DNA of 64,000 nucleotides from Axinella damicornis (GCA_963931865.1 OZ007510.1:10388993-10452992), one strand, 5' to 3'. Shown: positions 44,334 through 56,469, counted from the stretch's first letter. The notes: generated from the sequence alone by a model not told the origin. Made by a program: numbers and translations.

Positions 44334-45877
44334 TTTTTTTTTTTCTATAAAACTTTATGCAAATGCAAAGGACATAGTGAATAGTGAAAAACACTAATAC
44401 AAGCACATGCCCATACAAACTATACTAGATGAACAAGGTTTTTAAATGTATATATAGAGGGTGCAGAAGTAATAGAGTCAGGTAATGTATTCCACAGGGA
44501 AGTTACATACGGGAAAAAGGAATAATAGAAACAATTTGTGTGAGCACTGAATTGAACAAGGGAGTGGTTGTTGCGAAGTGCATACTGTGATGTGTGAGGT
44601 ACAAGGGGTAGGTCATGATACAAATGCACACCATTAATAAGTTTATAAAAATAACAAAGACTTAAATGTTTCCGGCGAGTGCTAAGATCTGGTAAGCAAG
44701 CTTGGCTCAGCAGCTGGTGATAAGGAGTATCCCACTGTTTTAAACAGACCTTGAGGGCAAACTTCTGCACAGATTCAAGGGAGTTGATGTCTTTGATCAG
44801 ATAAGGGTTCCATGCAGGAGCAGCATGCTCGAGATGGGGTCTCACTAGTGATACATAGAGACTGGATAAGGCTGTAGGGCTGGACCACCTGTAGAATTGC
44901 CTATATAACATGCCAGTGAGCCTCCTTGCCTTCCTAGTGATGTTATGGATGTGGTCTGACCAGGTAAGATCACTGGTTAGGGTGACACCCAGGTATTTAT
45001 AGCTAGTCACATTTTCCATGGGTTTCCCATTCAGTTGTAAAACAGGTGGGCTTACAGAGTTTTGTCGAAGCCTTGTCACAGTCATACATTTGCATTTTGA
45101 GGTATTGAATGATAGGTGGTGCTGGGTTATCCATGAGGCAACTGAGTTTATGTCTGACTGCAAGGTGGTATAATCCTCTGGGCAGGTAATGACCTTATAC
45201 AAGAGCAGATCGTCAGCATAGAGAGATGCAAAACAACCTTCAGAGAGGGAACCATTAAACATCAGTGTAATTCCATGAGCAATGCTTGCTGCAGTTGATC
45301 TCAGCATTCTAGCTGAGATTCCGTCCCAACCGTTTGCTTTCTTGATGTCAAGGGAAGATAACATTTCAAAAACCTCGTGCTCAGTGCATAGGAATTCCTC
45401 AGGGCATAGAAGAGGGTCAATGCTGCTAAATTCCAAGATGTCTTCATCATTTAAAGGAGGGACTGATTGGTTGAAACACTTGGAGAAATAGCGATTTAAT
45501 AAGGCAGCTTTGTCTAAATCAGACTCGACAGCAATTCCACCATCCTTAAGAGAGGGTATACTGCTGTTTTTCTTGGTCATATATTTAGCTACTTTCCAAA
45601 AGCTCTTACTGTTGACAGTGTTAAGTCCACGGAAGAATTTCCTTTTAGCTTTCCTCAAAAGGTTTACAACTTTGTTTCTTTTTTGTTTGTAGGAAAGGAA
45701 ATGTTGTGGGGTGCCAGTTCTCTTAGCACGTTTATACGCCAGATTTCTTGAGCGAATAGATGTAGTGAGCTCTCTAGATAGCCATGGTAGATTCTTTTTA
45801 GCAGGAAGGGTAGATTTTGGAACACATTGATGCATTACACCCATGAACTCTCTTTCCCAGTTCTGCCAAGCCACATC
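44334..45877 (-). mobile_element. LINE insertion with an in-frame internal RT deletion
   Basis: AATTT flanks it (44329-44333 and 45878-45882); the empty site cctcctttaatttggagg is intact at about 50845-50862. The tail is poly-T on the plus strand (poly-A of the minus-strand element). The frame from about 45877 to 44420 has no stop: linker (KKNLPWLSRELT), RT start (KKANGWDGISARMLRS), then a jump from FNGSLSEG straight to CFASLYADDLLLYK, which removes RT motifs between the N-terminal part and the YADD box. It continues through the post-RT tail (VRPHLEHAAPAWNPYL). The 5' end (endonuclease) is missing. It cannot make a working reverse transcriptase. It is young, as its frame is unbroken. Confidence 0.85.
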
Positions 45878-45987
45878 AATTTGGAGGGTCACTTGCCATG
45901 TCCCCCTACCAGCTAGCTAGTTGGTTAAAAGTTTCTAGCTAGTAGTATGATGTATACATCTCTGTATTCCCCTGATAGCAATAGAGA

Positions 45988-48237
45988 ATGAATGAGCCAC
46001 CTAGTGCCGCTGAAAAAGCACTAAAAAGGATCACAGCCCAGACCGAATGCTCTGTCTGCCTGGATACCTACACCGATGCTAAGCTGCTGCCATGCTTCCA
46101 TTCTTTCTGCAAGAAATGTCTCGAACGTCTAGTGGTCCAGGTTCGAAATGAACACACCCTCACCTGCCCGAACTGTCGCCAAACCACCCCACTACCGCCT
46201 GCTGGGGTCTCGGGGCTGCAGACAGATTTTCATATCGAGCATTTGTTTGAGATTCGAGACATGCTATTGAAAGCAAAGGATCCACAGAAAACACAATGTG
46301 AGAAATGTGAACAGTCTCTGGCAACAGGATTCTGCCGTGACTGTGGCCAGTTTGTTTGCAATAAGTGCACCGAGATTCACAAAACATGGAAAGAACTCAG
46401 CACGCACAAGATAGCTAGCCTTAACGCTGTTCAGAAAGAGGCAGCCAACCTCGTCCCTCCAACTAAGAAGGTCATGTACTGCCCAAAGCACCCACAAAAA
46501 ATGCTTGAGATCTACTGTGAGACCTGTGGAGAACTCATATGCAACCACTGTACCATACGCCTCCACCAGGGACACAAGTACGATGTGGTCACCGACACCT
46601 TCCAAAAACACAAGGAGGAGATAGTTTCAAGTCTGCAGCCAGTGAAGCAACAGCTAGCCACAGTCAACAAAGCAGTCCAGGCACTGGACACCAGAAAGAA
46701 AGAAATACAAGACCAGAGAATGACAGTTGAAGCTGACATTCACAAACACATCGACCGCCTGCACCAAACCATTGAACAGAGGAGAACAGAACTTGTTGGC
46801 CAGTTAAACCAACTCACACAGCAGAAGCTCAAAGGACTGGCAGCACAGAGGGATCAGTGTGAGCTAGTCCAAACACAGCTCAGTAGCTGCCTGGATTACG
46901 TGGAGGGCAGTCTGAAAACGGGCACTGAGGGAGAGATTCTGGCAATGAAGACCCCTGTGCTCAAGCAGATTGGACAGATCACTGCTGAGTTCAACCCTAA
47001 CACACCAGCTCCAGAACAGGAGGCAAACTTCCAGTTGGTGGCTGATGATAGTCTGGACCTCCTCCAAGCCTGCAAAGAGTTTGCTGGAGTTCTATCTCTG
47101 GATCCCAAATCAGTCTGCCCTGAGAAGTGCTGCACCACTGGAGATGGTCTGAAAACTGCAACAGTCGGAGAGGAAGCAACAGTCACACTGCATGCCAGGG
47201 ACAAGGACGACAGAGAGTGTATGGAACCAATCCGAAACCTTACTGCTGAACTGGTGTGCAGCAAAGATGGTACCACTGCTGAATGTCAAGTCAAAGATGT
47301 CGATAGAAGCAAATATCTGATCAAGTACAAGCCAACTACACGAGGGAACCATGAGCTACACATCAGAATCAAAGGGAAGAGTACAAAAGGCAGTCCATTT
47401 ACAGTGACAGTCAGACCACCCCTGCAAACACTCGGGAATCCCATCAAGGTTATTAGGAATGTGAATGTACCGTGGGGGCTAACAACCAATAGTGAAGGCC
47501 ACATCATAGTAGCGGAATATAGGGCATATTGTGTCTCAGTCTTCACTCCAGAGGGAAGGAAAACCCGATCGTTTGGGAGCAAAGGGTCAGCGAATGGCCA
47601 GTTTGATGGTCCCACAGGAGTAGCAGTGGATGATGCTGACAATATCTATATAGTGGACAACAGCAACCACCGTATTCAAAAGTTTACCTCCACAACTAAA
47701 TTCACTGCTGTAGTTGGCACATATGGCAGCAATCCCCTGCAGTTCCACAGCCCTGTTGGCATTGGCTTCAACAAGAAGAATGGCAAACTGTACGTGTGTG
47801 ATGAGGGCAACCATAGAATACAAGTGCTAGAAACAAATATGACCCACCACAGTAGCTTTGGAAGAAGAGGAAGAAAAAATGGACAGTTTGAGAACCCTAT
47901 GGGTGTGGCATTTGACAACACTGGAAACATATATGTAGCTGATAGCCGCAACCACCGCATTCAAACCTTCACTCCTGATAGTCAGTTCCTGCAGAAGTTT
48001 GGAACTGGACAGTTACAATCTCCCTACTCCATTGCCATACATGGTGACATGGTGTATGTAGCTCAGCCTGACCACCACAGAGTTTCAGTGTTCTCCTCCG
48101 AAGGGAAATTTCTTAAGTCGTTTGGTGGGGAGGGAAACGCACAAGGCCAGTTCATTGATCCACGTTGTGTAACAGTTGATGCAAATGGCTTGGTTCTTGT
48201 AGCCGACTATTACAACAATCGTGTCCAGATATTCTGA
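45988..48237 (+). CDS. TRIM-NHL protein (RING, two B-boxes, coiled coil, filamin-type Ig, NHL repeats)
   Basis: 749 aa, intronless; the ATG at 45988 has A at -3. RING: Cys21, Cys24, Cys36, His38, Cys41, Cys44, Cys60, Cys63. B-box 1 about 104-142 (CEKC, CRDCGQFVCNKC), B-box 2 about 165-205 (CPKH, YCETCGELICNHC), coiled coil about 205-330, filamin/ABP280-type Ig about 380-485 (ending GSPFTVTV), then about six NHL repeats 495-749 (GPTGVAVDDADNIYIVDNSNHRIQKF is typical). This is the class VII TRIM layout of TRIM2, TRIM3 and TRIM71. Such proteins are ubiquitin ligases, and some bind RNA through the NHL propeller. One ortholog cannot be named. A decayed tandem copy follows at 50961. AATAAA at 48329-48334. 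Confidence 0.92.
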   Translation: MNEPPSAAEKALKRITAQTECSVCLDTYTDAKLLPCFHSFCKKCLERLVVQVRNEHTLTCPNCRQTTPLPPAGVSGLQTDFHIEHLFEIRDMLLKAKDPQKTQCEKCEQSLATGFCRDCGQFVCNKCTEIHKTWKELSTHKIASLNAVQKEAANLVPPTKKVMYCPKHPQKMLEIYCETCGELICNHCTIRLHQGHKYDVVTDTFQKHKEEIVSSLQPVKQQLATVNKAVQALDTRKKEIQDQRMTVEADIHKHIDRLHQTIEQRRTELVGQLNQLTQQKLKGLAAQRDQCELVQTQLSSCLDYVEGSLKTGTEGEILAMKTPVLKQIGQITAEFNPNTPAPEQEANFQLVADDSLDLLQACKEFAGVLSLDPKSVCPEKCCTTGDGLKTATVGEEATVTLHARDKDDRECMEPIRNLTAELVCSKDGTTAECQVKDVDRSKYLIKYKPTTRGNHELHIRIKGKSTKGSPFTVTVRPPLQTLGNPIKVIRNVNVPWGLTTNSEGHIIVAEYRAYCVSVFTPEGRKTRSFGSKGSANGQFDGPTGVAVDDADNIYIVDNSNHRIQKFTSTTKFTAVVGTYGSNPLQFHSPVGIGFNKKNGKLYVCDEGNHRIQVLETNMTHHSSFGRRGRKNGQFENPMGVAFDNTGNIYVADSRNHRIQTFTPDSQFLQKFGTGQLQSPYSIAIHGDMVYVAQPDHHRVSVFSSEGKFLKSFGGEGNAQGQFIDPRCVTVDANGLVLVADYYNNRVQIF

Positions 48238-48328
48238 CAGCTTGCCATCACAATTGTATGAATTTAGTTTAGCAGTTAATGTCCACTTCTATGTGTCTAC
48301 AGGTACTAGGCACGATGTTGTGATGATC

Positions 48329-48334
48329 AATAAA
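48329..48334 (+). terminator. Poly(A) signal AATAAA of the TRIM-NHL gene
   Basis: AATAAA 92 bp after the stop, in unit 1; the corresponding place in unit 2 lacks a clean AATAAA. Confidence 0.5.
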
Positions 48335-48420
48335 TTATGTATCAAATAGATGAGTACAGTACAGTAGTGATTTGGTGTTTGTCCTTATTGATTTAGATTA
48401 CATCCTGGCCATGGCCAAAA

Positions 48421-48930
48421 CAATAACATGGCCAATATGTACATGTAAAGGGGGAGGTTGGACACTGTTGTGTGACATATGTGCGTAGGCGAATTTATAT
48501 TATGGAGGTTTTCTGTACTGAAGTGTGTTCTCGGTACGTAGTCTTTACATTGTCAAGTACTGGGTATCTCAACAAAATTGACATCATTCATAAGCTCTAG
48601 TGGAGTAGATTTAATTTCAAATATGCCGTCAACCCTATGAGCCACTTAGGCTCTAAGGCCTCTTGAAGGATTGGCCGCACTGGATAGTGGAGAAGCCAGT
48701 GCCCGCCTTAATTGTACTCCTACTAGAAGCCTGCCAAATCTTCAAGGCACTCCTACCATTCAAACTCCCCAACTGTAGCTTCACTTCTCGTTGGCACTGC
48801 AGGGAACACGCAATTATTTCCGCTCAAGCACAGCACATAGTCACATGCGCAGAAAATGTATCCAACCTCTTCTGTAAGTATTATAGCTAGTTTAAGTTTA
48901 CAGATCTGTATGTGATCATAACAAGTAGGA
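48421..48930. other. Spacer between TRIM units, nothing recognised
   Basis: Short ORF at 48663-48890 without family features. Confidence 0.35.
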
Positions 48931-48934
48931 AGCA

Positions 48935-49010
48935 AAGCTGGAAGCCTGTAATTGGTAAGAGCATCTGGCTAAGGCTTGGGCTCAAATCCTAGCTGGGCCC
49001 AGAAAAAATT
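48935..49010 (+). repeat. tRNA-derived SINE or tRNA pseudogene
   Basis: An A-box-like tgtaattggtaagagc, an anticodon-arm-like atctggctaagg and a B-box-like gggctcaaatcctagc are spaced as in a tRNA, followed by an A-rich tail (agaaaaaatt). The acceptor stem does not pair, so it is not a working tRNA. Confidence 0.5.
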
Positions 49011-49210
49011 TTCCTTGAATTCAATGTCTCTCTCTTTCATCACTAACTGTTCATGTAGACCACAATGTCAGCTAGGTTTGTATACATACATGTGGCAATA
49101 GTTAATCATGCTGAGGAATACAATTATAAGACGCATGTGCGATGATGGTAAATCGCTCTACACTAGAGGCAAAAAAAATTCTCAGAAGAATTTAAAAGGA
49201 TCTGGTGATC

Positions 49211-49352
49211 ACATTCGGAATTATTCCACCTCTCGAAAAGCTAAGAAACATGCAGGCTCAGTCCCATCCCATTTCAAATGTAGAATATGGGACTGAGCCT
49301 GAATAATGGCTTGTTTCTTAGCTTTTACGAGAGGTGGAATAATTCCAAATGT
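49211..49352. mobile_element. 142-bp foldback element
   Basis: Arms cacattcggaattattcc ... acctctcg and aagctaagaaaca, with the inverse tgtttcttagctttt ... cgagaggtggaataattcca. The centre pairs too (ggctcagtcccat / atgggactgagcc). Confidence 0.7.
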
Positions 49353-49761
49353 GAAGTGTTCTTGCAATTGCCCCCCTCAAAGAAGCTGCATATACGTACA
49401 GCTCTCCATGTGCAGTACAAAGGTGGAATACTGACCTCAATCTTCCAATATTGGCTCAAGTAGCTGTGAGCCAGAATTCATGGACACCCTGCCACTCCTT
49501 CTCACCAATTGCAAAAGTTTTGTGAGAAGTGTCATGTAATTGGCTGTAATTGTCGCTAATAATGGGTATTGTATACGATCCGTGTCCGATGTATTAAAAG
49601 TGATCAATGCTCATGAAAGTTCATTCTAGGGCAGAATGGAAAAGTTGCATCCATATGAAGACAACCGCAACCATGCAAACATCTTAATCTCAGGTGATTA
49701 TCACAAATGTACATCTTATATATCCATACCTTATGCCATAATTGATGTACTAACAGTTGTC

Positions 49762-49816
49762 TAGCCTCGTTCCCAGGCATTCGGTAATTAGCTACAGAGC
49801 ACCTGGGAATGAGGCT
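49762..49816. mobile_element. Short hAT-like MITE copy
   Basis: Ends tagcctcgttcccaggc / cacctgggaatgaggcta, about 55 bp. The 8-bp duplication is not clean here. Confidence 0.55.
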
Positions 49817-50164
49817 ATACAGTTCAAAAGTGTGTGTGCGTACATGCATGTGTGTATGTTGCACATGTGTGTGGCATGCACATGTATGAATATGTGCCAG
49901 ATGTAGTCTTGTGCCGAGCCGTCCATGCCCTTCACGGAGAACATCTGGTGTTTTCAGTGAGATTTCTAGTCATGCACTATAACATCTTTCTAATCTGGAA
50001 TGCCCAATGAAAGTGCACATGATTACATTGCCGAATTAACAATCAAACAGTCAAAAAACAGCTCAGTTTAAACAGCTCACTTCAAAGATAATTGATGACC
50101 CTACTTCACATTGATTGATGATCCTACTTGCAGATTCTAAGGACCTTTCAGCCTTCTCCGACTT

Positions 50165-53100
50165 TTAGCAATACTGAGATCACCAATAATAAGACTCCAC
50201 CACCCCTTTGTTAGCAGCCGATACTTTGGGGGTTAGTGAACATGACTGCTTGGCAGTAGGGCTACATGACAAATAGTACAATTCATTGGTTGGTTTAGTT
50301 AGCCACAGTACCATAATATACTCATTTTGCCATTATAAGGTCAAACGCATAACTAAGTAGCAATAGGCAGTCAGTTGCAGTCAATTGAGTGTCTTCATTT
50401 GCTGTATGCTTTAGTTGTGACCTTGCCACCAGCCAGAGAGTCTACCATAATAGCTACCAGCGCACACCCAATTCATCTACCTGGTAAGCACCAAGGTACA
50501 AGGTTGATGTTGATCCTCCCACTAGGTGCTTGGTAGCTAGCAAGTTTTGACACAGCAGAAAACATCATAGCCACAGTGCAGCCATGTGATTAGCTATAAT
50601 TGCATGACAGATAAATATGCGGAGTAGATACAACAGGGCTGCGTTCAACAAGCACTAACCATGTGTTTAAGAGCTAGCTCCCACACGATGAGGTATGGGC
50701 TGCTGATATTCACAGCAGTGAACCTGCAGCCACACAAGCAACAATACAGGGATGCCAAGGTCCAAAGAGTAAACTAAGGGTTATTTTGAGCTCTGTAACA
50801 AAAGGTGTAGGGAATAGCTAGCATCTTCTAAAATGCTGGTCACTCCTCCTTTAATTTGGAGGGTCACTTGCCATGTCCCCCTACCAGCTAGCTAGTTGGT
50901 TAAAAGTTACTAGCTATAGTATTATATGCTCTGTATTCCCCTGATAGCACTGAAGAGAGAATGAATGAGCCACCTAGTGCCACTGAAAAAGCACTAAAAA
51001 GGATCACAGCCCAGACCGAATGCTCTGTCTGCCTGGATACCTACACCGATGCTAAGCTGCTGCCATGCTTCCATTCTTTCTGCACAAAATGTCTTGAATG
51101 TCTAGTGGTCCAGGATCAAAATGGACACACCCTAACCTGCCCGAACTGTCGCCGAACCACCCCACTACCGCCTGCTGGCGTCTCGGGGCTGCAGACAGAT
51201 TTTCATATCGAGCATTTGTTTGATATTCGAGACATGCTATTGAAAGCAAAGGATCCACAGAAAACACAATGTGAAAAATGTGAACAGTCTCTGGCAACAG
51301 GATTCTGCCGTGACTGTGGCCAGTTTGTCTGCAATAAGTGCACCGAGATTCACCAAACATGGAAAGAACTCAGCACCCACCAGATAGCTAGCCTCAGTGT
51401 TGTTCAGAAAGAGGCGGCCAACTTTGTCCCTCCAACTACGAAGGTCATGTACTGCCCAAAGCACCCAGAAAAAATGCTTGAGATCTACTGTGAGACCTGT
51501 GCAGAGCTCATATGCAACCACTGCACCATACGCCTCCACCAGGGACACAAGTATGATCGATGTGGTCACTGACACCTTCCCAAAACACAAGGAGGAGATA
51601 GTTTCAAGTCTGCAGCCAGTGAAGCAACAGCTAGCAACAGTCAACAAGGCAGTCCAGGCAATTGACACCAGAACAAAGGAAATAGAAGGCCAGAGAATGA
51701 CAGTTGAATCTGACATTCACAAACACATTGACTGCCTGCACCAAGCCCTTGAACAGCGGAGAACAGAGCTTGTTGGCCAGCTACACCAACTCACACAGCA
51801 GAAGCTCAAAGGCCTGGCAGCACAGAGGGATCAGTGTGAGCTAATCCAGACTCAGCTCAGTAGCTGCCTGGATTACGTTGAGGGCAGTCTGAAAACTGGC
51901 ACTCAGGGAGTGATTTTGTCGATGAAAATCCATGTTCTGAAACAGATTGGACAGATCGCTGCTGAGTTCAACCCTAACACACTAGCTCCAGAACAGGAAG
52001 CAAACATCCAGTTGGTGAAAGATGATAGTCTGGACCTCCTCCAAGCCTGCAAAGAGTTTGCTAGAGTAGAATCTCGATCAGTCTGCCCTGAGAAGTGCTA
52101 TACCACTGGATCCGGAGAAGGTCTGAAAACTGCAACAGTCGGAGAGGAAGCCACAGTCACACTGCATACTAGGGACACGGATGACAGAGAGTGTACGGAA
52201 CTAATCCAAAACCTTACTTCTGAACTGGTGTGCACCAAAGATGGTACCACTGCTGAATGTCAAGTCAAAGATGAAGATAGAAGCAAATATGTGATCAAGT
52301 ACAAGCCAACTACACGAGGGAGCCATGAGCTACACATCAGAATCAAAGGGAAGAGTACAAAGGGCAGTCCATTTACAGTGACAGTCAGACCATCCCTGCA
52401 AACATTCGGGAATCCCATCAGGGTTATTGGGAATGTAAATCAACCGTGGGGACTAACAACCAATAGTGATGGCCACATCATAGTAGCGGAGTATGGGGCA
52501 CATTGTGTCTCAGTCTTCACTCCAGAGGGAAGGAAAATTAACCCGATCGTTTGGGAGCAAAGGTTCAGCCAATGGCCAGTTTGATGGTCCCACAGGAGTA
52601 GCAGTGGATGATGCTGACAATATCTATGTGGTAGATTTCAGCAACCACCGTATTCAAAAGTTTACCACAACAGGTGAATTCACTACTGCAATCAGCACAC
52701 GTGGCAGCAATCCTCTGTAGTTCCACTGCCCTGACGGCATTGGCTTCAACAAGAAGAATGGAAAACTGTACGTGTGTGACCAGTGCAATCATAGAATACA
52801 AGTGCTAGAAACAAATCTGACCCGCCACAGTAGCTTTTTAAGCACAGGAAGTAACAATGGGCAGTTTAGACACCCTTCGGATGTGGCATTTGACAGCACT
52901 GGAAATGTATACATAACTGATTTCACCAACCACCGCATCCAAACCTTCACTCCAGATGGTCAGTTCCTGCAGAAGTTTGGAACTGGACAGTTACAACGTC
53001 CCATCTCCATTGCCATACATGGTGACATGGTGTATGTAGCTGAGCGTGACCACCACAGAGTTTCAGTGTTCTCCTCCGAAGGGAAATTTCTTAAGTCGTT

Positions 53101-53370
53101 TGGTGTGAAGGGAGAAGCACAAGGCCAGTTCAATGAACCATATGGAGTAACAGTTGATGCAAATAGCTTTGTTCTTGTAGCTGATAGAAAGAACAATCGA
53201 ATCCAGATATTCTGACACCTTACCATCAAATTGCGTGAACACAGTTTACGACTGTACGTTAATGTCCATTTCAATGGATTGTAACTACGTGTACTATGGT
53301 CTGTTATGTTATAGATGAGTGCTGTATCGATTTGTATTATTAAGACTACAGCTTGGTCATGGCTCAGATT
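50165..53370. repeat. Segmental tandem duplication, unit 2 (carries TRIM-NHL pseudogene)
   Basis: Homologous to 43605-48420 without the LINE. Upstream homology includes ccacccctttgttagcagcc and aaggtgtagggaatagctag. Confidence 0.8.
50961..53218 (+). pseudogene. Decayed TRIM-NHL tandem copy
   Basis: Closely similar to 45988-48237 over the full length. Three lesions. (1) A 4-bp insertion at about 51555 (tatgatcgatgtgg against tacgatgtgg) after B-box 2 shifts the frame. (2) A 4-bp insertion at about 52537 (gaaaattaaccc against gaaaaccc) before the NHL repeats shifts it again. (3) A CAG to TAG change lies at about 52718. RING and B-boxes read intact to codon 201, so a truncated RING/B-box protein of 203 aa could be made. 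Long frames after each lesion suggest recent loss. Sequencing error could explain single lesions but hardly all three. Confidence 0.8.
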
Positions 53371-53819
53371 ATTGGCCACCATACATTATCAGACGTGCCA
53401 GCACAGAAGACGTACATAAATTATAGGTGTGACCCTCTGTGGATGGTGCGCACCGAACATAACCAATTTGATGTTGCTAGTTCTGGTGTCAAACCTAGCT
53501 ATGTTGTGTATATTATTGTCAGATGCCGTTCCCTGTTGCTTCTTTACCAACGTTACTGTAACCCAGTCTTTTAGCTCATAATTGACTTAAACATTGGGTT
53601 TTCATCCTCCAAACTTCACACAGCACTGCACACAGCCATCCATTGTACATTAATTGTGTGACTCTAACTCATTAATGAGTATGCGATCAAGATGCTCGGA
53701 CAATGGTAACTCGCTCCAGCAGAAATATAGGCCTTGAACATTGGAATTCAAGGCTGTAGCTACAAGGTGAGAGGGCTGTGTTATAGGCCCATTTACACTT
53801 ACAACCCGAGAATTGACCA
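53371..53819. other. Intergenic, nothing recognised
   Basis: No supported gene or clear repeat between the TRIM unit and the MITE fragment. Confidence 0.35.
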
Positions 53820-54041
53820 GCTCCAACCAAGGGCTATTCCGGCCAAGCCCAGATGCAGCCATGAGCCATGTTGTTTGCATGGACCCTTTGGGTGCACCCA
53901 CCCACCTCCCCCTGTCCAACACTTTCTGCTCAAGCAGAACCTAGCTATGTCCCATACAAGGATATTGCCATGCAGATGTGACATATAAAGCTGAGTCTCA
54001 TGATGGATATATAGCTATATCAGTCATCAGTTGGTAAAGGG
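53820..54041. mobile_element. Partial, diverged TTAA MITE, copy 3
   Basis: Shares tttgggtgcacccacccacc, tcccctgtcc-like and gttggtaaagggttaac with copies 6133-6635 and 30991-31494. The right end abuts TTAA (54042-54045). The left end is not found. Confidence 0.5.
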
Positions 54042-54045
54042 TTAA

Positions 54046-55190
54046 CTTAAGCAACTCTCAGCGAGTACTCGGGAAGATCCAAGCCCCTTCAGCTGCACGC
54101 CTTACATTGTCATAGCTGCCTCGGGCACCGATCGGTGATGTTGAATGTTGATTAAGGTTGCACACTCTTAATCTGACAGTGGATTTCATAGTGTATGGTT
54201 CTCAAGCAAGATAGAGCTGTTCTTCATGATCCCATCAGTGAGGCATCATGTTTAGTAGAGTGAAAGACATCAGCTGTATCTCGATACTATGTATAAACAC
54301 CTGCCAGACTTGCACCACTGTGGTCCCTGCATGGGCAAGTTCACCCTTCTGGGTCATATGCATATGCATGGCCCAGGTCTTATTCATACCCATAGGAAGA
54401 CTCTGATTGCATCTATCGTCTCGTACTCACAGCTAGCGAGGTTTCCCATGAGGCTAGCTTACAGCTCGTTCCAACACACTAGCTGAAGGATGGACAGTAA
54501 AATGTATTGCAGGCCAACAGGTAGTTTGTGGGGGGTAAATTAACAGTGTGGGTATAGCTATATAGTTGTGCAAGCTAGTAGTACAGCACTTGCCGCCATT
54601 AATGACACTAGCTCCATAAGCATCAGGAGTGTGGAGGGGAGAAGGGATATGGGGAGAGTCCCGGGAGACCTGAACATTTCACATGCAGCGTTCAGAGTGC
54701 TGAGTCATTAAATTGTAACTATATGGCAACAACACAAGTGAATGTACCTTGATCTGACACATGGATTAGGAGTATACATTGAAACTTGACTTCTCATTCT
54801 TCAGAGATGGGCTGGTCAGGACTGGGAAGAGTGGTAAAGTTCATCTGTGCCTGCAACAACGCATGTGCCAAGGCTTGCCCTACAATCTATTGCATTTGTC
54901 TAGTTAATTACAGTTCTTTCTTTTGTGTTGTTAATCACACAACTTAAACTACACTGGGACTGACTCCTTATAAAACCATTGGAGCATAATATTATTATAC
55001 AGCATAATAATTGCATGCAGTGTCCCTTAGCACGATACATATATGTAGGTACCGGTAGTCTAGCTAGCTGTCACTTGAATTGCGCGTCGGCAGGTAGTAT
55101 GTGTTGCATTATACTATAGGCGCACGCTAGTGTGAACTTGTGCTGCATTGGAGCCAGAGATTGCTGTCCCATATATACACATGTACTACA
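54046..55190. other. Intergenic, nothing recognised
   Basis: Short ORFs and common tagctagc / catgcatg words only. Confidence 0.35.
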
Positions 55191-55199
55191 TTAATACAT

Positions 55200-55633
55200 T
55201 AGCCAATATTTTAGAAGTGCATATCAACTGATCGCTGCCGCATTCCAATTATCAACGTACATAATATCTACAAATGTATAATGACTTTTGAAGTTCTGCA
55301 GTGGTTACTATGGTGAGTTTTATAGCATTGTTTTGGTGGATTCAACGTATGTGGTGCCGTACAGCCTAGCTAGTCCAGGTAAACTACGTGGTTGATGACA
55401 TCATGCAAGCACCTGCTGCAGAAAGACACCTAAAGGGCAAGTCCATGCACATTGCACCTCCCCAGAACACCTAAAATACATTTTGTGAGGAGAGGTATGC
55501 CCCCCAAACTAACAGTGGAGGCTGCTTGACAAATGTCACTGTCCCACATGTACACTCTATACTGTACACATAATAGTTATGTATGTGAATGGCCTCATGC
55601 ACTGCCAGTTGCTTCCTATGTATGGCCCTGACA

Positions 55634-55707
<74 letters not shown>

Positions 55708-56420
55708 TTTATAGACCTGTGTAGTATTATAGATCACTGGCATTGAGCTGATATCCTTTCCAAATTAAGGTATTATCATAGTAACTATGAACCGAAATAC
55801 AGAACTTCAAAAATCGTTAACGTTAGGTATGCATGACTCTTGAGAAAGTGGATGAGGTCTAATTATAAACTCTTGTACATGACATGACATGTATCTAAGA
55901 CATACCATAATACATTGTACAGTAACAAGTGCCCAATTTGTTGGAATGTGGTAGTGAGGCCTATACTATTATACTGCATTAATAATTTGTTAGGAAGTGC
56001 ATATTAACTGATTGTTGCCGCATTCCAATTCTCAACTATCGATCGTACCTAACTACATATGCAGCTATGATTGCATGAAGTTCTGTGGTTACTATGGTGA
56101 GTTTTATAGCATGCATTGTTTGGTGGATTCAACATATATGTGGTGCCATACAGCCTATAGCTAATGCATGCAGGTACATGCAATGGTTGATGACATCATG
56201 CAAGCACCGGCTGCAGAAAGACACCTAGAGTGCAAGTCCATGCTCATTGCACCTCCTCTGAACACCTATAAAAGACACATTTTTGGGGGAGAGGTATACA
56301 CCCCCAGAACTTCAACAGTGGAGACTGGATTAATGTCACTGTCCCACACACAGAAGTACTTCCTATACACCTATGTATTATAGCGAAATAGCCTCACCAC
56401 CAGTTGCTTCCTATGGCTCT

Positions 56421-56469
<49 letters not shown>

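Larger units (their letters stand above)
43605..48420. repeat. Segmental tandem duplication, unit 1 (carries intact TRIM-NHL)
   Basis: Shares sequence with 50165-53370 from before the gene (ctccaccacccctttgttag) through the coding region and about 180 bp beyond the stop. The LINE at 44334-45877 is absent from unit 2. Confidence 0.8.
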
